From an uncultured Prevotella sp. (GTDB lineage Bacteria; Bacteroidota; Bacteroidia; Bacteroidales; Bacteroidaceae), in contig CAKPST010000002.1 in assembly GCA_934183355.1 (NCBI GenBank), forward strand, positions 1-64,000: a DNA stretch of 64,000 nucleotides. Direction: 5' to 3'. Of this stretch, positions 33,508 to 42,847 are shown piece by piece. Made by a program: the position numbers and the translations under genes. The number at the start of each line of letters is the position of its first letter. The first letter of the stretch is position 1. The notes under the pieces are model-generated. The model ran no database searches. It was given only the letters and a program-made list of their open reading frames with translations, and was not told where the DNA came from.

Positions 33508-36500
33508 ATGCAGAACAAAGGTATTGTAATTGTAACTGCCGTCCTTCTGACGCTTGCAAGCATCTTCTATCTCTCGTTCTCGGCTGCCACTAGATACTAT
33601 GACAGCCAGGCTGCGAAGATTCAGGATCCTATTGCACAGCAGGACTACAAGGACTCCGTGAAGTTCCTCGGACTCTACTCTTACCAGAAGTGTCTTGAGA
33701 CTCAGATCGGCTTGGGCCTTGACCTCAAGGGCGGTATGAACGTCATCCTCGAAGTGAGCGTTCCCGACGTAGTGGAGAACCTCGCCGACCACAAGACTGA
33801 CGTAGCTTTCACTAAGTCGATGAAAGAGGCTCGTGCCGAGCACGAAGTGTCGCAGAGCGACTTCATCACTCTCTTCATCAACGCTTACAAGAAGAACGCT
33901 CCGGGACATCATCTCTCTGAGATCTTCGCTACACAGCAGCTCCAGGGCAAGGTTTCGCCCAACTCAAGCGACAAGGACGTGGAGAAGGTGCTCCGCGACG
34001 AGGTGCAGGCTGCCATCGACAACTCGTTCCTTGTGGTACGTACACGTATCGACAAGTTCGGTGTTGTTCAGCCTAACATCCAGAAGCTTGAGGGTCAGCA
34101 GGGCCGCATCATGGTTGAGATGCCTGGTATCAACGAGCCTGAGCGTGTGCGCAAGCTCCTCCAGGGTAGCGCCAACCTTGAGTTCTGGGAGACATACAAC
34201 GCCGACGAGGTGATTCCTTATCTCCAGCAGCTCGACATGCGTGAGGCTGCAGCCCTCTCTGGCAAGAAGGAGGAGGCTGACACTACAGCTGCCGACACTG
34301 CCGCTACAGCTGCTAAGGCTACAGCAGGCAAGTTCCAGGTGAAGAAGAACGCTGACAAGGCTGCAGACAAGGCTTCAGCAAACCAGCTTGAGCAGGCTAA
34401 GAAGGAGCATCCTCTCTTCGCCATCTTCCAGCCCACAGGCAACGGCGCTTTGAGCATTGTAGGTTATGCTTCGGTACGCGATACAGCTGCCGTAAACAAG
34501 ATTATCTACTCACAGCTTGCCAAGCAGGTGCTTCCTTCTGACCTCCGCCTCCTTTGGAGTGCCAAGCCAGCCGACGGCATCCAGGCAAAGAATATCTATG
34601 AGCTTCACGCCATTAAGGTGACATCTGCCAACGGCCGCGCTCCTATCGAGGGTGACGTTGTGACAGACGCCAAGGACCAGTTCAACAACATGAGTGGCGC
34701 TCCTGAAGTTTCTATGACTATGAATTCTGACGGTGCCCGCCGCTGGGCTGCCCTCACCAAGGCAAACGTAGGCAAGGCTATCGCCATCGTTCTCGACGGC
34801 ACAGTTTACTCAGCACCTCGCGTTAACGGCGAGATTTCTGGTGGACAGTCGTCTATCTCTGGTAACTTCACCATTGAGGATACAAAGGACTTGGCAAACA
34901 CATTGAAGTCGGGTCGTATGCCGGCTCCTGCCCACATTGTTCAGGAGGAGGTTGTAGGTCCTACACTCGGTGCCCAGTCAATCCAGCAGGGCTTCATCTC
35001 GTTCATCATCGCCTTCGTCATCTTGATGATCTACATGGTTGTGATGTACGACTTCATCCCGGGTATGGTTGCCAACGGCGCATTGCTCTTGAACCTCTTC
35101 TTCACAATGGGTATCATGGCATCGTTCCAGGCAGCATTGACAATGCCAGGTATCGCCGGTATCGTGCTTGCCTTGGGTATGGCTGTGGATGCCAACGTGC
35201 TTATCTACGAGCGCACCAAGGAGGAACTTAAGAAGGGTCTCGGCACCAAGCAGGCTTTGGCTCAGGGCTACAGCAATGCTTTCTCAGCCATCTTCGACTC
35301 CAACTTGACATCTATCATCACAGGTGTGATTCTCTACGTGTTCGGTACAGGTCCTATCCGTGGCTTCGCTACCACACTTATCATCGGTATCTGCTGCTCG
35401 TTCTTCACCGCTGTGTTCCTCACACGTCTCGTTTACGAGAACCGTCTGGCTCACGACAAGTGGACAAAGCAGACCTTCACAACCAAGATCTCACGCAACT
35501 TCATGGTGGGCAAGAGCTTCCGCTTCATGTCGTCTTACAAGACCTCATTCACCGTATTCGGCATAGTTCTCCTCGTGATGATTGGCAGCTTCTTCGTTCG
35601 TCGTTTGAGCAAGGGTATCGACTTCACCGGTGGTCGCAACTATGTAGTGGTGCTTGAGAAGCAGACAGAGCCTGAGCAGGTGAAGGAAGCTCTCCTTCCT
35701 CTCTTCAAGGGTGCTACAGTCAACGCTCTCGCACTTGGTACCGACGGCAAGACCATCCGTATCTCTACCAACTACAAGATTGAGTCTAACAATCCTGCTA
35801 TCGACAACGAGGTAGAGGACATCCTCTATAAGGGTCTGCATGGTGCAGGTCTTGTTACTCAGAGCAGCGTAGAGGCATTCAAGAATCCAGACGTTCGTGC
35901 AGGTGGCTCTATCGTATCTTCTACCAAGGTAGGTCCGGCAGTGGCTAAGGACATCACTCACGGTGCTATCATCTCAGTGTTTATCGCCCTCGCCGCCATC
36001 TTCCTCTACATCTTGATACGTTTCCGCAACGTGGCATTCTCTATCGGTTCTACCGTAGCGCTCGCCATCGACGCCACAATCGTCATCGGCTTCTTCTCAT
36101 TGCTTTGGGACGTTGTTCCATTCTCGCTTGAGGTAGACCAGACATTCATCGGCGCCATCCTTACCGTTATCGGTTACTCTATCAACGACAAGGTGGTAGT
36201 ATTCGACCGTATTCGTGAGAACCTCCAGTTGCACAAGAAGGATCACTTGCAGGACATCTTCAACAACTCGTTGAACGAGACCCTCGCACGTACCATCAAC
36301 ACCTCGTTCTCAACATTCATCGTGTTGCTCTGTATCTTCTGCTTCGGCGGTGAGAGCACACGCAGCTTCTCATTCGCTATGTTGCTCGGTGTTATATTCG
36401 GCACACTGTCGTCTATCTTCATCGCTGCTCCTGTAGCCTACATCACTCTCGGTCACAAGATCAAGAATGAAGAGGCTGCTCTTGAGACAGAGGCTGTAGA

Positions 36501-36510
36501 AGTGAAGTAA
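33508..36510 (+). CDS. secDF: Protein translocase SecDF (fused)
   Basis: SecD and SecF are fused in one 1000-residue inner-membrane protein, as is usual in Bacteroidota. It uses the proton gradient to help Sec export. The SecD half (about 1-640) has a first helix, the GLDLKGGMNV motif (about 69-78), a large periplasmic P1 region, and the helix bundle with AVDANVLIYERTKEE. The SecF half (about 660-990) has GIDFTGGRNY, GYSINDKVVVFDRIREN and TINTSFSTF. An Ala/Thr/Lys-rich low-complexity insert lies at about 255-295 in the periplasmic part. Single gene with its own terminator. Confidence 0.96.
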   Translation: MQNKGIVIVTAVLLTLASIFYLSFSAATRYYDSQAAKIQDPIAQQDYKDSVKFLGLYSYQKCLETQIGLGLDLKGGMNVILEVSVPDVVENLADHKTDVAFTKSMKEARAEHEVSQSDFITLFINAYKKNAPGHHLSEIFATQQLQGKVSPNSSDKDVEKVLRDEVQAAIDNSFLVVRTRIDKFGVVQPNIQKLEGQQGRIMVEMPGINEPERVRKLLQGSANLEFWETYNADEVIPYLQQLDMREAAALSGKKEEADTTAADTAATAAKATAGKFQVKKNADKAADKASANQLEQAKKEHPLFAIFQPTGNGALSIVGYASVRDTAAVNKIIYSQLAKQVLPSDLRLLWSAKPADGIQAKNIYELHAIKVTSANGRAPIEGDVVTDAKDQFNNMSGAPEVSMTMNSDGARRWAALTKANVGKAIAIVLDGTVYSAPRVNGEISGGQSSISGNFTIEDTKDLANTLKSGRMPAPAHIVQEEVVGPTLGAQSIQQGFISFIIAFVILMIYMVVMYDFIPGMVANGALLLNLFFTMGIMASFQAALTMPGIAGIVLALGMAVDANVLIYERTKEELKKGLGTKQALAQGYSNAFSAIFDSNLTSIITGVILYVFGTGPIRGFATTLIIGICCSFFTAVFLTRLVYENRLAHDKWTKQTFTTKISRNFMVGKSFRFMSSYKTSFTVFGIVLLVMIGSFFVRRLSKGIDFTGGRNYVVVLEKQTEPEQVKEALLPLFKGATVNALALGTDGKTIRISTNYKIESNNPAIDNEVEDILYKGLHGAGLVTQSSVEAFKNPDVRAGGSIVSSTKVGPAVAKDITHGAIISVFIALAAIFLYILIRFRNVAFSIGSTVALAIDATIVIGFFSLLWDVVPFSLEVDQTFIGAILTVIGYSINDKVVVFDRIRENLQLHKKDHLQDIFNNSLNETLARTINTSFSTFIVLLCIFCFGGESTRSFSFAMLLGVIFGTLSSIFIAAPVAYITLGHKIKNEEAALETEAVEVK

Positions 36511-36531
36511 TAAAATTAATTTATATGTATT

Positions 36532-36564
36532 AAGCGCAGCTCCTTAATGGAGTTGCGCTTTTTT
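36532..36564 (+). terminator. Intrinsic terminator of secDF
   Basis: A 12-bp stem with one wobble (36532-36543, 36549-36560), a 5-nt loop and a T run, 22 bp after the stop codon. Confidence 0.9.
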
Positions 36565-36593
36565 GCCTCTATTTGGTTAATTAATCCAAATCT

Positions 36594-36646
36594 AAGCTAT
36601 CCAATTCTTTCCAATGTTTGCAAAATTGGAAAGAATTGGATAGCTT
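36594..36646. repeat. Palindrome copy 1, containing the fic promoter
   Basis: A perfect 22-bp inverted repeat (36594-36615 and 36625-36646) with a 9-nt loop. Its central 39 bp (36601-36639) recur exactly at 37984-38022. The loop contains the TTTG of a -33 box, and the -7 box TAGCTTTG begins in the right arm, so a protein bound here would block the promoter. Confidence 0.85.
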
Positions 36647-36648
36647 TG
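36617..36648 (+). promoter_or_regulatory. Promoter of the Fic gene, embedded in the palindrome
   Basis: TTTG (36617-36620), 20 bp spacer, -7 box TAGCTTTG (36641-36648). The leader to the ATG at 36674 would be about 20 nt. Confidence 0.65.
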
Positions 36649-36673
36649 CATTTGAATATCAGTGATAAAGATT

Positions 36674-37981
36674 ATGTCAATAGAAAAGGTTCCTCACATA
36701 CAGCAATCTGATTTGCTTTCAGCCGTTATAACGCCCCCAAATGAACAAGTGGAAGAAATAGTCAACGCCATTAACTCCACTTTTGACTATTGGGATAGTG
36801 TGAAGTATAAGGAGTGTCCAGATGGAATCACTCCAATACAGTTGTGGACTTATGTGAAGGCTGCAAGATTGAAAAACACTATTATGGTATGGAAAAAATA
36901 TGGAATCACTTTGAGCCTTACCAACTCCATGCAGCGCATGTGCCATGAGTTTGACATGAACTGGGGTGGTAGCTGGGGTGCAAGCTCCATTATTGACGAC
37001 ACCAACAAGGAGCAGTATCTTGTAGGGTCGCTGATGGAGGAGGCAATATTCTCCAGTCAGATGGAGGGAGCCGCAACAACACGTAAAGTGGCAAAGGAAA
37101 TGTTGCGCAAAAAGATGACTCCAAAGGACAAGTCGCAGCAAATGATAGCCAATAACTATCAGACGATACAATTTATAGTATCACATAAGGACACCCCTTT
37201 GTCGCCAGAGATGTTGATACAAGTGCATCGTCTTATGACTGAACACACAATGCCTAATCCAGAAGATGCTGGACGTTTCCGACAAAACGACGATGTGGTT
37301 GTAGAGAATGGCATAACCCACGAAATAGTACACACTCCACCCACATTTGCCGAGATACCTTGTTTTATCGATGATTTGTGCAAGTTCTTCAATGACACCA
37401 ACTCCCACCAGTTTATACATCCTATAATCCGTGGCTTTATCATTCATTTCATGATTTCGTATGTGCATCCATTCACCGATGGCAACGGACGCACAGCAAG
37501 AGCCTTATTCTATTGGTATATGCTAAAACGTGGTTATTGGCTTACAGAGTATTTGTCTATTTCTCGAGTTATTGCAAAGTCGAAGAAGTCTTATGAAAAG
37601 GCATTCCTTTATTCCGAAGCCGACAATATGGACATTGGTTATTTTGTAGCTTACAACATGAAGGTGCTTCAGCAATCGTTCAAGCAGTTGCAGCAATACA
37701 TCAAGCGCAAGCAAGAAGAGAAGAAGGCTGCCAACATATTCTTGCATATTGGCGATATAAACAGCCGACAGGCTCAGATAATAAAGATTTTTGCCGACGA
37801 CCCGAAGGCTGTTATCACCGTAAGCGATATACAGGCTAAGTTCCTTGTAAGTCCGACAACCGCCAAAACCGACATAATTGGACTTATGAAAAGAGGTATA
37901 CTAACGGAGATTTCTTTCAACAAAGTGAAGAAAGGGTATGTCAAAGGCGATAGTTTTGAAGATGTTCTCGCCTCGGTTTAA
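36674..37981 (+). CDS. Class II Fic-domain protein with C-terminal winged helix
   Basis: Fic proteins transfer AMP or a similar group from a nucleotide to a target protein. The 435-residue protein has the N-terminal inhibitory helix motif SSQMEG (S/TxxxEG, residues 127-132), making it class II, then the active site HPFTDGNGRTAR (265-276) with catalytic His265. The C-terminus (about 370-435, VTVSDIQAKFLVSPTTAKTD) looks like a winged helix-turn-helix. The ATG at 36674 fits the promoter; a GTG four codons earlier is possible. No separate antitoxin gene is adjacent. Codons look more AT-rich than the neighbours. Target unknown. Confidence 0.9.
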   Translation: MSIEKVPHIQQSDLLSAVITPPNEQVEEIVNAINSTFDYWDSVKYKECPDGITPIQLWTYVKAARLKNTIMVWKKYGITLSLTNSMQRMCHEFDMNWGGSWGASSIIDDTNKEQYLVGSLMEEAIFSSQMEGAATTRKVAKEMLRKKMTPKDKSQQMIANNYQTIQFIVSHKDTPLSPEMLIQVHRLMTEHTMPNPEDAGRFRQNDDVVVENGITHEIVHTPPTFAEIPCFIDDLCKFFNDTNSHQFIHPIIRGFIIHFMISYVHPFTDGNGRTARALFYWYMLKRGYWLTEYLSISRVIAKSKKSYEKAFLYSEADNMDIGYFVAYNMKVLQQSFKQLQQYIKRKQEEKKAANIFLHIGDINSRQAQIIKIFADDPKAVITVSDIQAKFLVSPTTAKTDIIGLMKRGILTEISFNKVKKGYVKGDSFEDVLASV

Positions 37982-37983
37982 TT

Positions 37984-38022
37984 CCAATTCTTTCCAATGT
38001 TTGCAAAATTGGAAAGAATTGG
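37984..38022. repeat. Palindrome copy 2, downstream of the Fic gene
   Basis: An exact copy of the 39-bp core at 36601-36639, beginning 2 bp after the Fic stop codon. Here the flanks differ and there is no TAnnTTTG, so it could act as a terminator-like hairpin or a second binding site. Confidence 0.85.
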
Positions 38023-38123
38023 AGCCTTCATGTTTTGCGGCATTTCACCACCTTTATAATATATAGGTGGCATAGAATCAACAAAAACAAGCTCGCTTGT
38101 TTCAAATTATATTGATTTTTCCG

Positions 38124-38131
38124 TACCTTTG
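38124..38131 (+). promoter_or_regulatory. -7 element (TACCTTTG) for metG
   Basis: TAnnTTTG match 35 bp upstream of the metG ATG. A TTG lies upstream, but at 24 bp, longer than ideal. Confidence 0.45.
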
Positions 38132-38165
38132 CACCCAGAAAACAAATAAAAATCACATTATATAA

Positions 38166-40232
38166 ATGGAAGAGAAGAATTTCAAACGCACCACCGTCAC
38201 TGCGGCTTTGCCGTATGCCAACGGTGGAGTACACATCGGCCACTTGGCTGGTGTGTATGTTCCTGCCGACATCTACGTGCGCTATCTGCGCCTGAAGAAG
38301 CAGGAGGTGATGTTCATCGGCGGTAGCGACGAGCACGGTGTACCCGTGACCATCCGCGCTCGCAAGGAGGGCATCACTGTTCAGGAGGTGGTAGACCGCT
38401 ACCACTCACTCATTAAGAAGTCGTTCGAGGACTTCGGTATTTCGTTCGACATCTATAGCCGCACGACATCCAAGATTCACCACAAGTTTGCCAGCGACTT
38501 CTTCCGCACTCTCTACGACAAGCACGAGCTGGTGGAGAAGACCGAGGAGCAGTTCTGCGACGAGGTGACTGGCGAGTTCCTCACCGACCGCAACATCGTG
38601 GGTACATGTCCGCGCTGTGGTGCAGAGGGCGCTTACGGCGACCAGTGTGAGAAGTGTGGCGCCACACTCTCGCCCGAGGAGCTTATCAACCCCACTAACA
38701 AGAACAATCCTGGACACGGACTCATAAAGAAGGCTACCAAGAACTGGTATCTGCCTCTCAATAAGTATCAGGACTGGCTGAAGCAGTGGATTCTTGAGGA
38801 CCACAAGGAGTGGCGCTCTAACGTATACGGACAGTGCAAGTCGTGGCTCGACATGGACCTGCAGCCACGCGCTATGACACGCGACCTCGACTGGGGTATC
38901 CCCGTTCCTGTAGAGGGAGCCGAGGGCAAGGTGCTCTACGTATGGTTTGACGCTCCTATCGGCTACATATCTAACACTAAGGAGCTGTGCGACGCTCAGC
39001 CCGAGAAGTGGGGCACATGGCAGACATGGTGGCAGGACCCATCATCACGCCTCATCCACTTCATTGGCAAGGACAACATCGTGTTCCACTGCATCGTGTT
39101 CCCAACTATGCTCAAGGCTCACGGCGACTACATCCTTCCGGATAACGTTCCGTCGAACGAGTTCCTCAACCTTGAGAACGACAAGATTTCTACATCACGC
39201 AACTGGGCTGTATGGCTCCACGAGTATCTCGTCGACTTCCCAGGCAAGCAGGACGTACTGCGCTATGTGCTCACTGCTAATGCTCCTGAGACCAAGGACA
39301 ACAACTTCACATGGAAGGACTTCCAGGACCGCAACAACAACGAGCTTGTGGCTGTTTACGGCAACTTCGTGAACCGTGCTCTGCAGCTCACTAAGAAGTA
39401 CTTCAACGGTATCGTGCCTGAGTGCGGCGAGCTTCAGGACGTAGACCGCGCAGCCATAGAGGAATTCAAGGACGTAAAGCAAAAGGTGGAGGCTCTGTTG
39501 GACGCTTTCAAGTTCCGCGACGCTCAGAAGGAGGCTATGAACCTTGCCCGCATTGGCAACAAGTACATCACCGACTGTGAGCCTTGGCATGTTGCCAAGA
39601 CCGACATGGAGCGTGTCAAGACCATCCTCTACATCTCATTGCAGCTCGTTGCCAACCTTGAGATTGCATTCGAGCCGTTCTTGCCATTCAGCTCGGCTAA
39701 GCTCCGCGAGATGCTTAATGTGGCTGAAACTGAGTGGGATCAGCTTGGCAGCACAGAGCTTCTCAAGCCAGGACATCAGCTTGGCGCTCCTGCCCTACTC
39801 TTCGAGAAGATTGAAGACGACGCTATCAACGCACAGCTCCAGAAACTTGAGGACACCAAGAAGGCTAACGAAGCTGCCTCATACGTTGCAGCTCCTATCA
39901 AGGAGAATGTTGACTTCGATACTTTCGAGAAGATGGACATCCGTGTGGGTCATATCAAGGACTGCCAAAAGGTGAAGAAGTCGAAGAAGCTCCTTCAGTT
40001 CACCATCGACGATGGTTCGGGCAAGGATCGCACTATCCTCAGTGGCATCGCTGCCTACTACGAGCCGGAGCAGCTCATCGGCAAGGACGTTCTGTTTGTT
40101 GCCAACTTCGCTCCGCGTAAGATGATGGGCATCGAAAGCCAGGGTATGATTCTCTCGGCTGTCAACTTCGATGGTACACTCAATGTCACATCGGTACTCG
40201 GAAATGTTAAGCCGGGTTCGCAGGTGGGATAA
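38166..40232 (+). CDS. metG: Methionyl-tRNA synthetase
   Basis: MetRS charges tRNA-Met. The 688-residue enzyme has the class I ATP site [14 protein letters not shown] (HIGH-like, about 18-31), a zinc knuckle with two CxxC pairs ([18 protein letters not shown], about 145-162), KISTSRNW (KMSKS-like, about 341), an anticodon-binding helical domain and a C-terminal tRNA-binding OB domain (about 580-688, [20 protein letters not shown]). The fused OB domain is present in many but not all bacterial MetRS. It is followed by a long palindromic A/T-rich region. Confidence 0.97.
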   Translation: MEEKNFKRTTVTAALPYANGGVHIGHLAGVYVPADIYVRYLRLKKQEVMFIGGSDEHGVPVTIRARKEGITVQEVVDRYHSLIKKSFEDFGISFDIYSRTTSKIHHKFASDFFRTLYDKHELVEKTEEQFCDEVTGEFLTDRNIVGTCPRCGAEGAYGDQCEKCGATLSPEELINPTNKNNPGHGLIKKATKNWYLPLNKYQDWLKQWILEDHKEWRSNVYGQCKSWLDMDLQPRAMTRDLDWGIPVPVEGAEGKVLYVWFDAPIGYISNTKELCDAQPEKWGTWQTWWQDPSSRLIHFIGKDNIVFHCIVFPTMLKAHGDYILPDNVPSNEFLNLENDKISTSRNWAVWLHEYLVDFPGKQDVLRYVLTANAPETKDNNFTWKDFQDRNNNELVAVYGNFVNRALQLTKKYFNGIVPECGELQDVDRAAIEEFKDVKQKVEALLDAFKFRDAQKEAMNLARIGNKYITDCEPWHVAKTDMERVKTILYISLQLVANLEIAFEPFLPFSSAKLREMLNVAETEWDQLGSTELLKPGHQLGAPALLFEKIEDDAINAQLQKLEDTKKANEAASYVAAPIKENVDFDTFEKMDIRVGHIKDCQKVKKSKKLLQFTIDDGSGKDRTILSGIAAYYEPEQLIGKDVLFVANFAPRKMMGIESQGMILSAVNFDGTLNVTSVLGNVKPGSQVG

Positions 40233-40260
40233 AAAAGAAAATTAAGCTTAATTAACGGAT

Positions 40261-40363
40261 AAATTAACGGCTTAATTAACGAGTAATTAACCGGTATTAA
40301 CGACTATATTATTTTCTTTGTCGTTAATTCCCGTTAATTATCCGTTAATTAAGCCGTTAATTA
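40261..40363. repeat. Long imperfect cruciform of TTAACG/CGTTAA repeats after metG
   Basis: Arms 40261-40304 and 40320-40363 pair over about 44 bp with some five mismatches, made from repeated TTAATTAACG-like units; more CGTTAATT units follow to 40378. It presumably terminates metG and may also serve the convergent genes. The rest of the 296-bp gap to 40528 holds the 26-codon frame listed separately. Confidence 0.75.
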
Positions 40364-40400
40364 TTTCGTTAATTATTTCGTGAATTACACGTTATTGTTT

Positions 40401-40481
40401 TTACTTCACGATCTTGATACTTGCGGCATTGGCATTCATCGCAATGGCAATGCTGAACACTGAAAATAAGATTCTCTTCAT
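40401..40481 (-). CDS. 26-residue signal-peptide-like frame, possible remnant
   Basis: Not recognised. The frame starts MKRILFSVFSIAIAMNANAA and ends SIKIVK, which looks like a complete signal peptide with an Ala-x-Ala cleavage site and only a few mature residues. It lies 47 bp after the barrel protein gene on the same strand. It could be the remnant of an exported-protein gene, or a genuine micro-gene. Its small size makes it uncertain. Confidence 0.35.
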   Translation of the reverse strand: MKRILFSVFSIAIAMNANAASIKIVK

Positions 40482-40528
40482 TTCTTTTGTTTGTATAATA
40501 ATAGGATTATTGAGTATTGTTCTTTATC

Positions 40529-41281
40529 TTATAGCTTATACATCAGTCCGATGCTGCCATATATGGGATAGAGTTTTTGCTCGATAGTCTTAAAATCCTT
40601 CTTGAATACAGCAGACAATCCCCACGAGAGGTCAGCGTATGCGCCCAGTCGCTTGGAGAAAAACCAGTCGACACCTACGTCCACGCCAAACTGCCAGTGG
40701 CGCAGGTCGTCAGTGAAGTCATACTCTCCACGCTCGCCCTCGTTGTGTCCCAGCTCCACCTTCTGTCCCACTGGCGAACCGTCGCGCAAATAGCCATCAT
40801 AGGCATAGCCCGAAAACTCGTTTGACATGACATACGAGAAGTAGGGTCCTGCCTTCAGCCTCACGTTCTGCGCCACGTCGTATGTGGCTTGCAGAGGCAT
40901 TGTCACCATCCATTCCTGCACATTGGTCACCACATTTCCTGTGAACATGCCCGTGAGCACATCGTCGCCACGGCGCATCTCCATGTGATAGTTCTTCACC
41001 TTGGCATCGGTCTCCATGCCCTTGTTCTCGTAGTGGAACCCTGCCATCATGCCCCACTTGCCTTGCAGAGACTTGTAGGCATCAAGACCAAGCAGCGTAT
41101 TGTTCTTGGGTTTAAACTTGTCGAGCGAGCGTATCTCTGGCGGCATGCCCACAGGAGCCGTACCACCAAGGTTGTAGCCCAGGCGCACCTGATAGCGCAG
41201 GTCGCCAAAGATATCTATGGCTTGCATGCCCTGCACACAGCTTAGGGCAAGCAAAACTATCGTGATGATTCTTTTCTTCAT
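40529..41281 (-). CDS. PorT-like outer membrane beta-barrel protein
   Basis: The 250-residue protein has a signal peptide (1-21, ending MQA) and about eight to ten amphipathic strands with aromatic residues and glycine turns (MMAGFHYENKGMET, MPLQATYDVAQNVRLKAGPY, GADVGVDWFF-like). It fits the PorT-family OMP_b-brl barrels common in Bacteroidota; I cannot say whether it is part of T9SS. It follows the PCMD lipoprotein gene by 33 bp, so the two are probably co-transcribed. Confidence 0.78.
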   Translation of the reverse strand: MKKRIITIVLLALSCVQGMQAIDIFGDLRYQVRLGYNLGGTAPVGMPPEIRSLDKFKPKNNTLLGLDAYKSLQGKWGMMAGFHYENKGMETDAKVKNYHMEMRRGDDVLTGMFTGNVVTNVQEWMVTMPLQATYDVAQNVRLKAGPYFSYVMSNEFSGYAYDGYLRDGSPVGQKVELGHNEGERGEYDFTDDLRHWQFGVDVGVDWFFSKRLGAYADLSWGLSAVFKKDFKTIEQKLYPIYGSIGLMYKL

Positions 41282-41314
41282 TTTGCTGATATGTTATGTG
41301 TTGCGGGGTATTTA

Positions 41315-42505
41315 TTATTTGTTGTATTTGGGACGTTCGTAGTCCACTCTCACCTTGTCAACAAGCAGCGTGCTGCCGATGGCTCCCTCAAAGACGTCGC
41401 CCTTGCAACTCGATGTGAAGACAAGGGTGAGGCTGTAGCCATAATTGGCAAGTCGGGCAAGATCCATATCCTTGATATAGTCAAACTCTATGTCAAACTG
41501 CTTCCATCCGCCCTCGGTCTTGCCTACATGTCCCGACAGAGCCTTAGCCACGATGAGGTCGCTTGTCAACACGTTAGATCCATCGAGATATACAGCGTTG
41601 CCGTTCTGGTCGGTGTTCTTGTACACAATGGCGTAGATGTCGCCCTCGTCTATACGTCCCTCAATGGGCTTGCCTGCCTTGTTCTGGAATGTCTCGCCCG
41701 GAGTATACTGATACCAACCCGATATGCGCAACGGGCGCACATTGATTTTGTTCTTAGCTCCGTCGCCAAAGTGGGTGGCTTTGAGCGCTCCCGACACGCC
41801 CATCACAGCAGCCTGAGCGTCAAAAATGCCAGTGAACAAGTTGCCAGCAGCAAGTCGCATCTGCATCATTGCGCCCAAATCGCCCGTAGAGCAGGTAGTC
41901 AGCTTCACGCCCTTGCCGTCATATCCATCAGCAATAGGCGACGTGGGATATTCGTCGGGCTTGGCAGACGGACGCGCTATAGAGAAACCGGGGTTGCCAG
42001 TTGCCCAGTTGTTTTCGTCATCAAAGTCGCTCCACATATAATATTTGCCCTTGACAGGCTCAAGCGAGCACTGCTCGAAGTCGTAGCAGAGGGTGCCCTC
42101 CTCCATCTCTCCTGGCTCGCTCTGCGGCATGGCTTTGATGTATACCAAGTATTTGCGGTTCCATGCGCCGTCCTCTGATGTGACGGTGTATTCCACTGGT
42201 CCATTTGAGAAGTCGTGCACCGACCCATTCTCAGGACTAATCTTGGCTCCCGGAGTGAGTCGAAAGCATGGAGCAAGACGTGTCAGATCTGACCCCGGAC
42301 GCAGTGGCGAGAAATTGACGGTATGCATAGCCGACGTCACCTTGACAAGCGAGTCGGACAACTGAAAGAATACATTCCCAGGATTGTCAGCATGCAGATA
42401 TGCCTCCTCTATGTCGCATTCAGCATTGAGTGGCTCATCCTTAAAACATGATGTGAACAGCATGCACACGGCAGCTGCAAACGTAAGGAGATAGGATTTT
42501 GACAT
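41315..42505 (-). CDS. PCMD domain lipoprotein
   Basis: The start at 42505 gives a clear lipoprotein signal, MSKSYLLTF...LFTSC; an in-frame ATG at 42598 would put 31 residues in front of it. The 396-residue product has an N-terminal Ig-like region (about 20-130), a linker, and a C-terminal beta-sandwich with WSDFDDENNW, GWYQYTPGETF and the closing STLLVDKVRVDYER, typical of the PCMD (putative carbohydrate metabolism) domain. It probably binds glycans at the outer-membrane surface. The next gene encodes a barrel protein. Promoter at 42624-42654. Confidence 0.78.
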   Translation of the reverse strand: MSKSYLLTFAAAVCMLFTSCFKDEPLNAECDIEEAYLHADNPGNVFFQLSDSLVKVTSAMHTVNFSPLRPGSDLTRLAPCFRLTPGAKISPENGSVHDFSNGPVEYTVTSEDGAWNRKYLVYIKAMPQSEPGEMEEGTLCYDFEQCSLEPVKGKYYMWSDFDDENNWATGNPGFSIARPSAKPDEYPTSPIADGYDGKGVKLTTCSTGDLGAMMQMRLAAGNLFTGIFDAQAAVMGVSGALKATHFGDGAKNKINVRPLRISGWYQYTPGETFQNKAGKPIEGRIDEGDIYAIVYKNTDQNGNAVYLDGSNVLTSDLIVAKALSGHVGKTEGGWKQFDIEFDYIKDMDLARLANYGYSLTLVFTSSCKGDVFEGAIGSTLLVDKVRVDYERPKYNK

Positions 42506-42623
42506 TGAAAAAATAACAGTTAGATAATCATTCTTTACTATCACGTTCACGAACAATATAGTCATCACTTTAGGGCGTTCGAGAACGTTGATATACATTA
42601 TATTATAAATATATTAGTGCGTG

Positions 42624-42654
42624 CAAAGATAAAATTTTTCCATGTATTCGCCAA
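42624..42654 (-). promoter_or_regulatory. Promoter of the PCMD-barrel operon
   Basis: Minus-strand -7 box TATCTTTG (42624-42631) with TTG (42652-42654) 20 bp upstream. The start of transcription would lie about 20 nt before the in-frame ATG at 42598 and 110 nt before the chosen one. The 342-bp gap otherwise holds only this and the divergent promoter. Confidence 0.6.
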
Positions 42655-42771
42655 AACTTTGTTGTTGTTTTTCGTTTTCTTGCGAAACAATGAACAATCT
42701 ATAGGTAAATACAATTATATTTATTTAACTGTGATAATTGGATATGGAAATATGGTTTCCACGTTTCTTCC

Positions 42772-42779
42772 TACCTTTG
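42772..42779 (+). promoter_or_regulatory. -7 element (TACCTTTG) for the M15 peptidase gene
   Basis: TAnnTTTG match 69 bp upstream of the ATG at 42848. No clear -33 box. Confidence 0.45.
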
Positions 42780-42847
42780 CACCATGAAAAGACACTAACA
42801 CAGAAATACGATAATATAATTACTTAATTTCTTAAACCTTAATTGAA

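Noticed and set aside
36594-38022. Fic gene as a transposon flanked by terminal repeats
   Set aside because: No transposase and no target-site duplication; the repeats are palindromes in direct copies, better explained as binding sites.
41291-42178. Long plus-strand frame of 295 codons
   Set aside because: Antisense to the PCMD lipoprotein gene, no domain or start signal, composition of a shadow frame.
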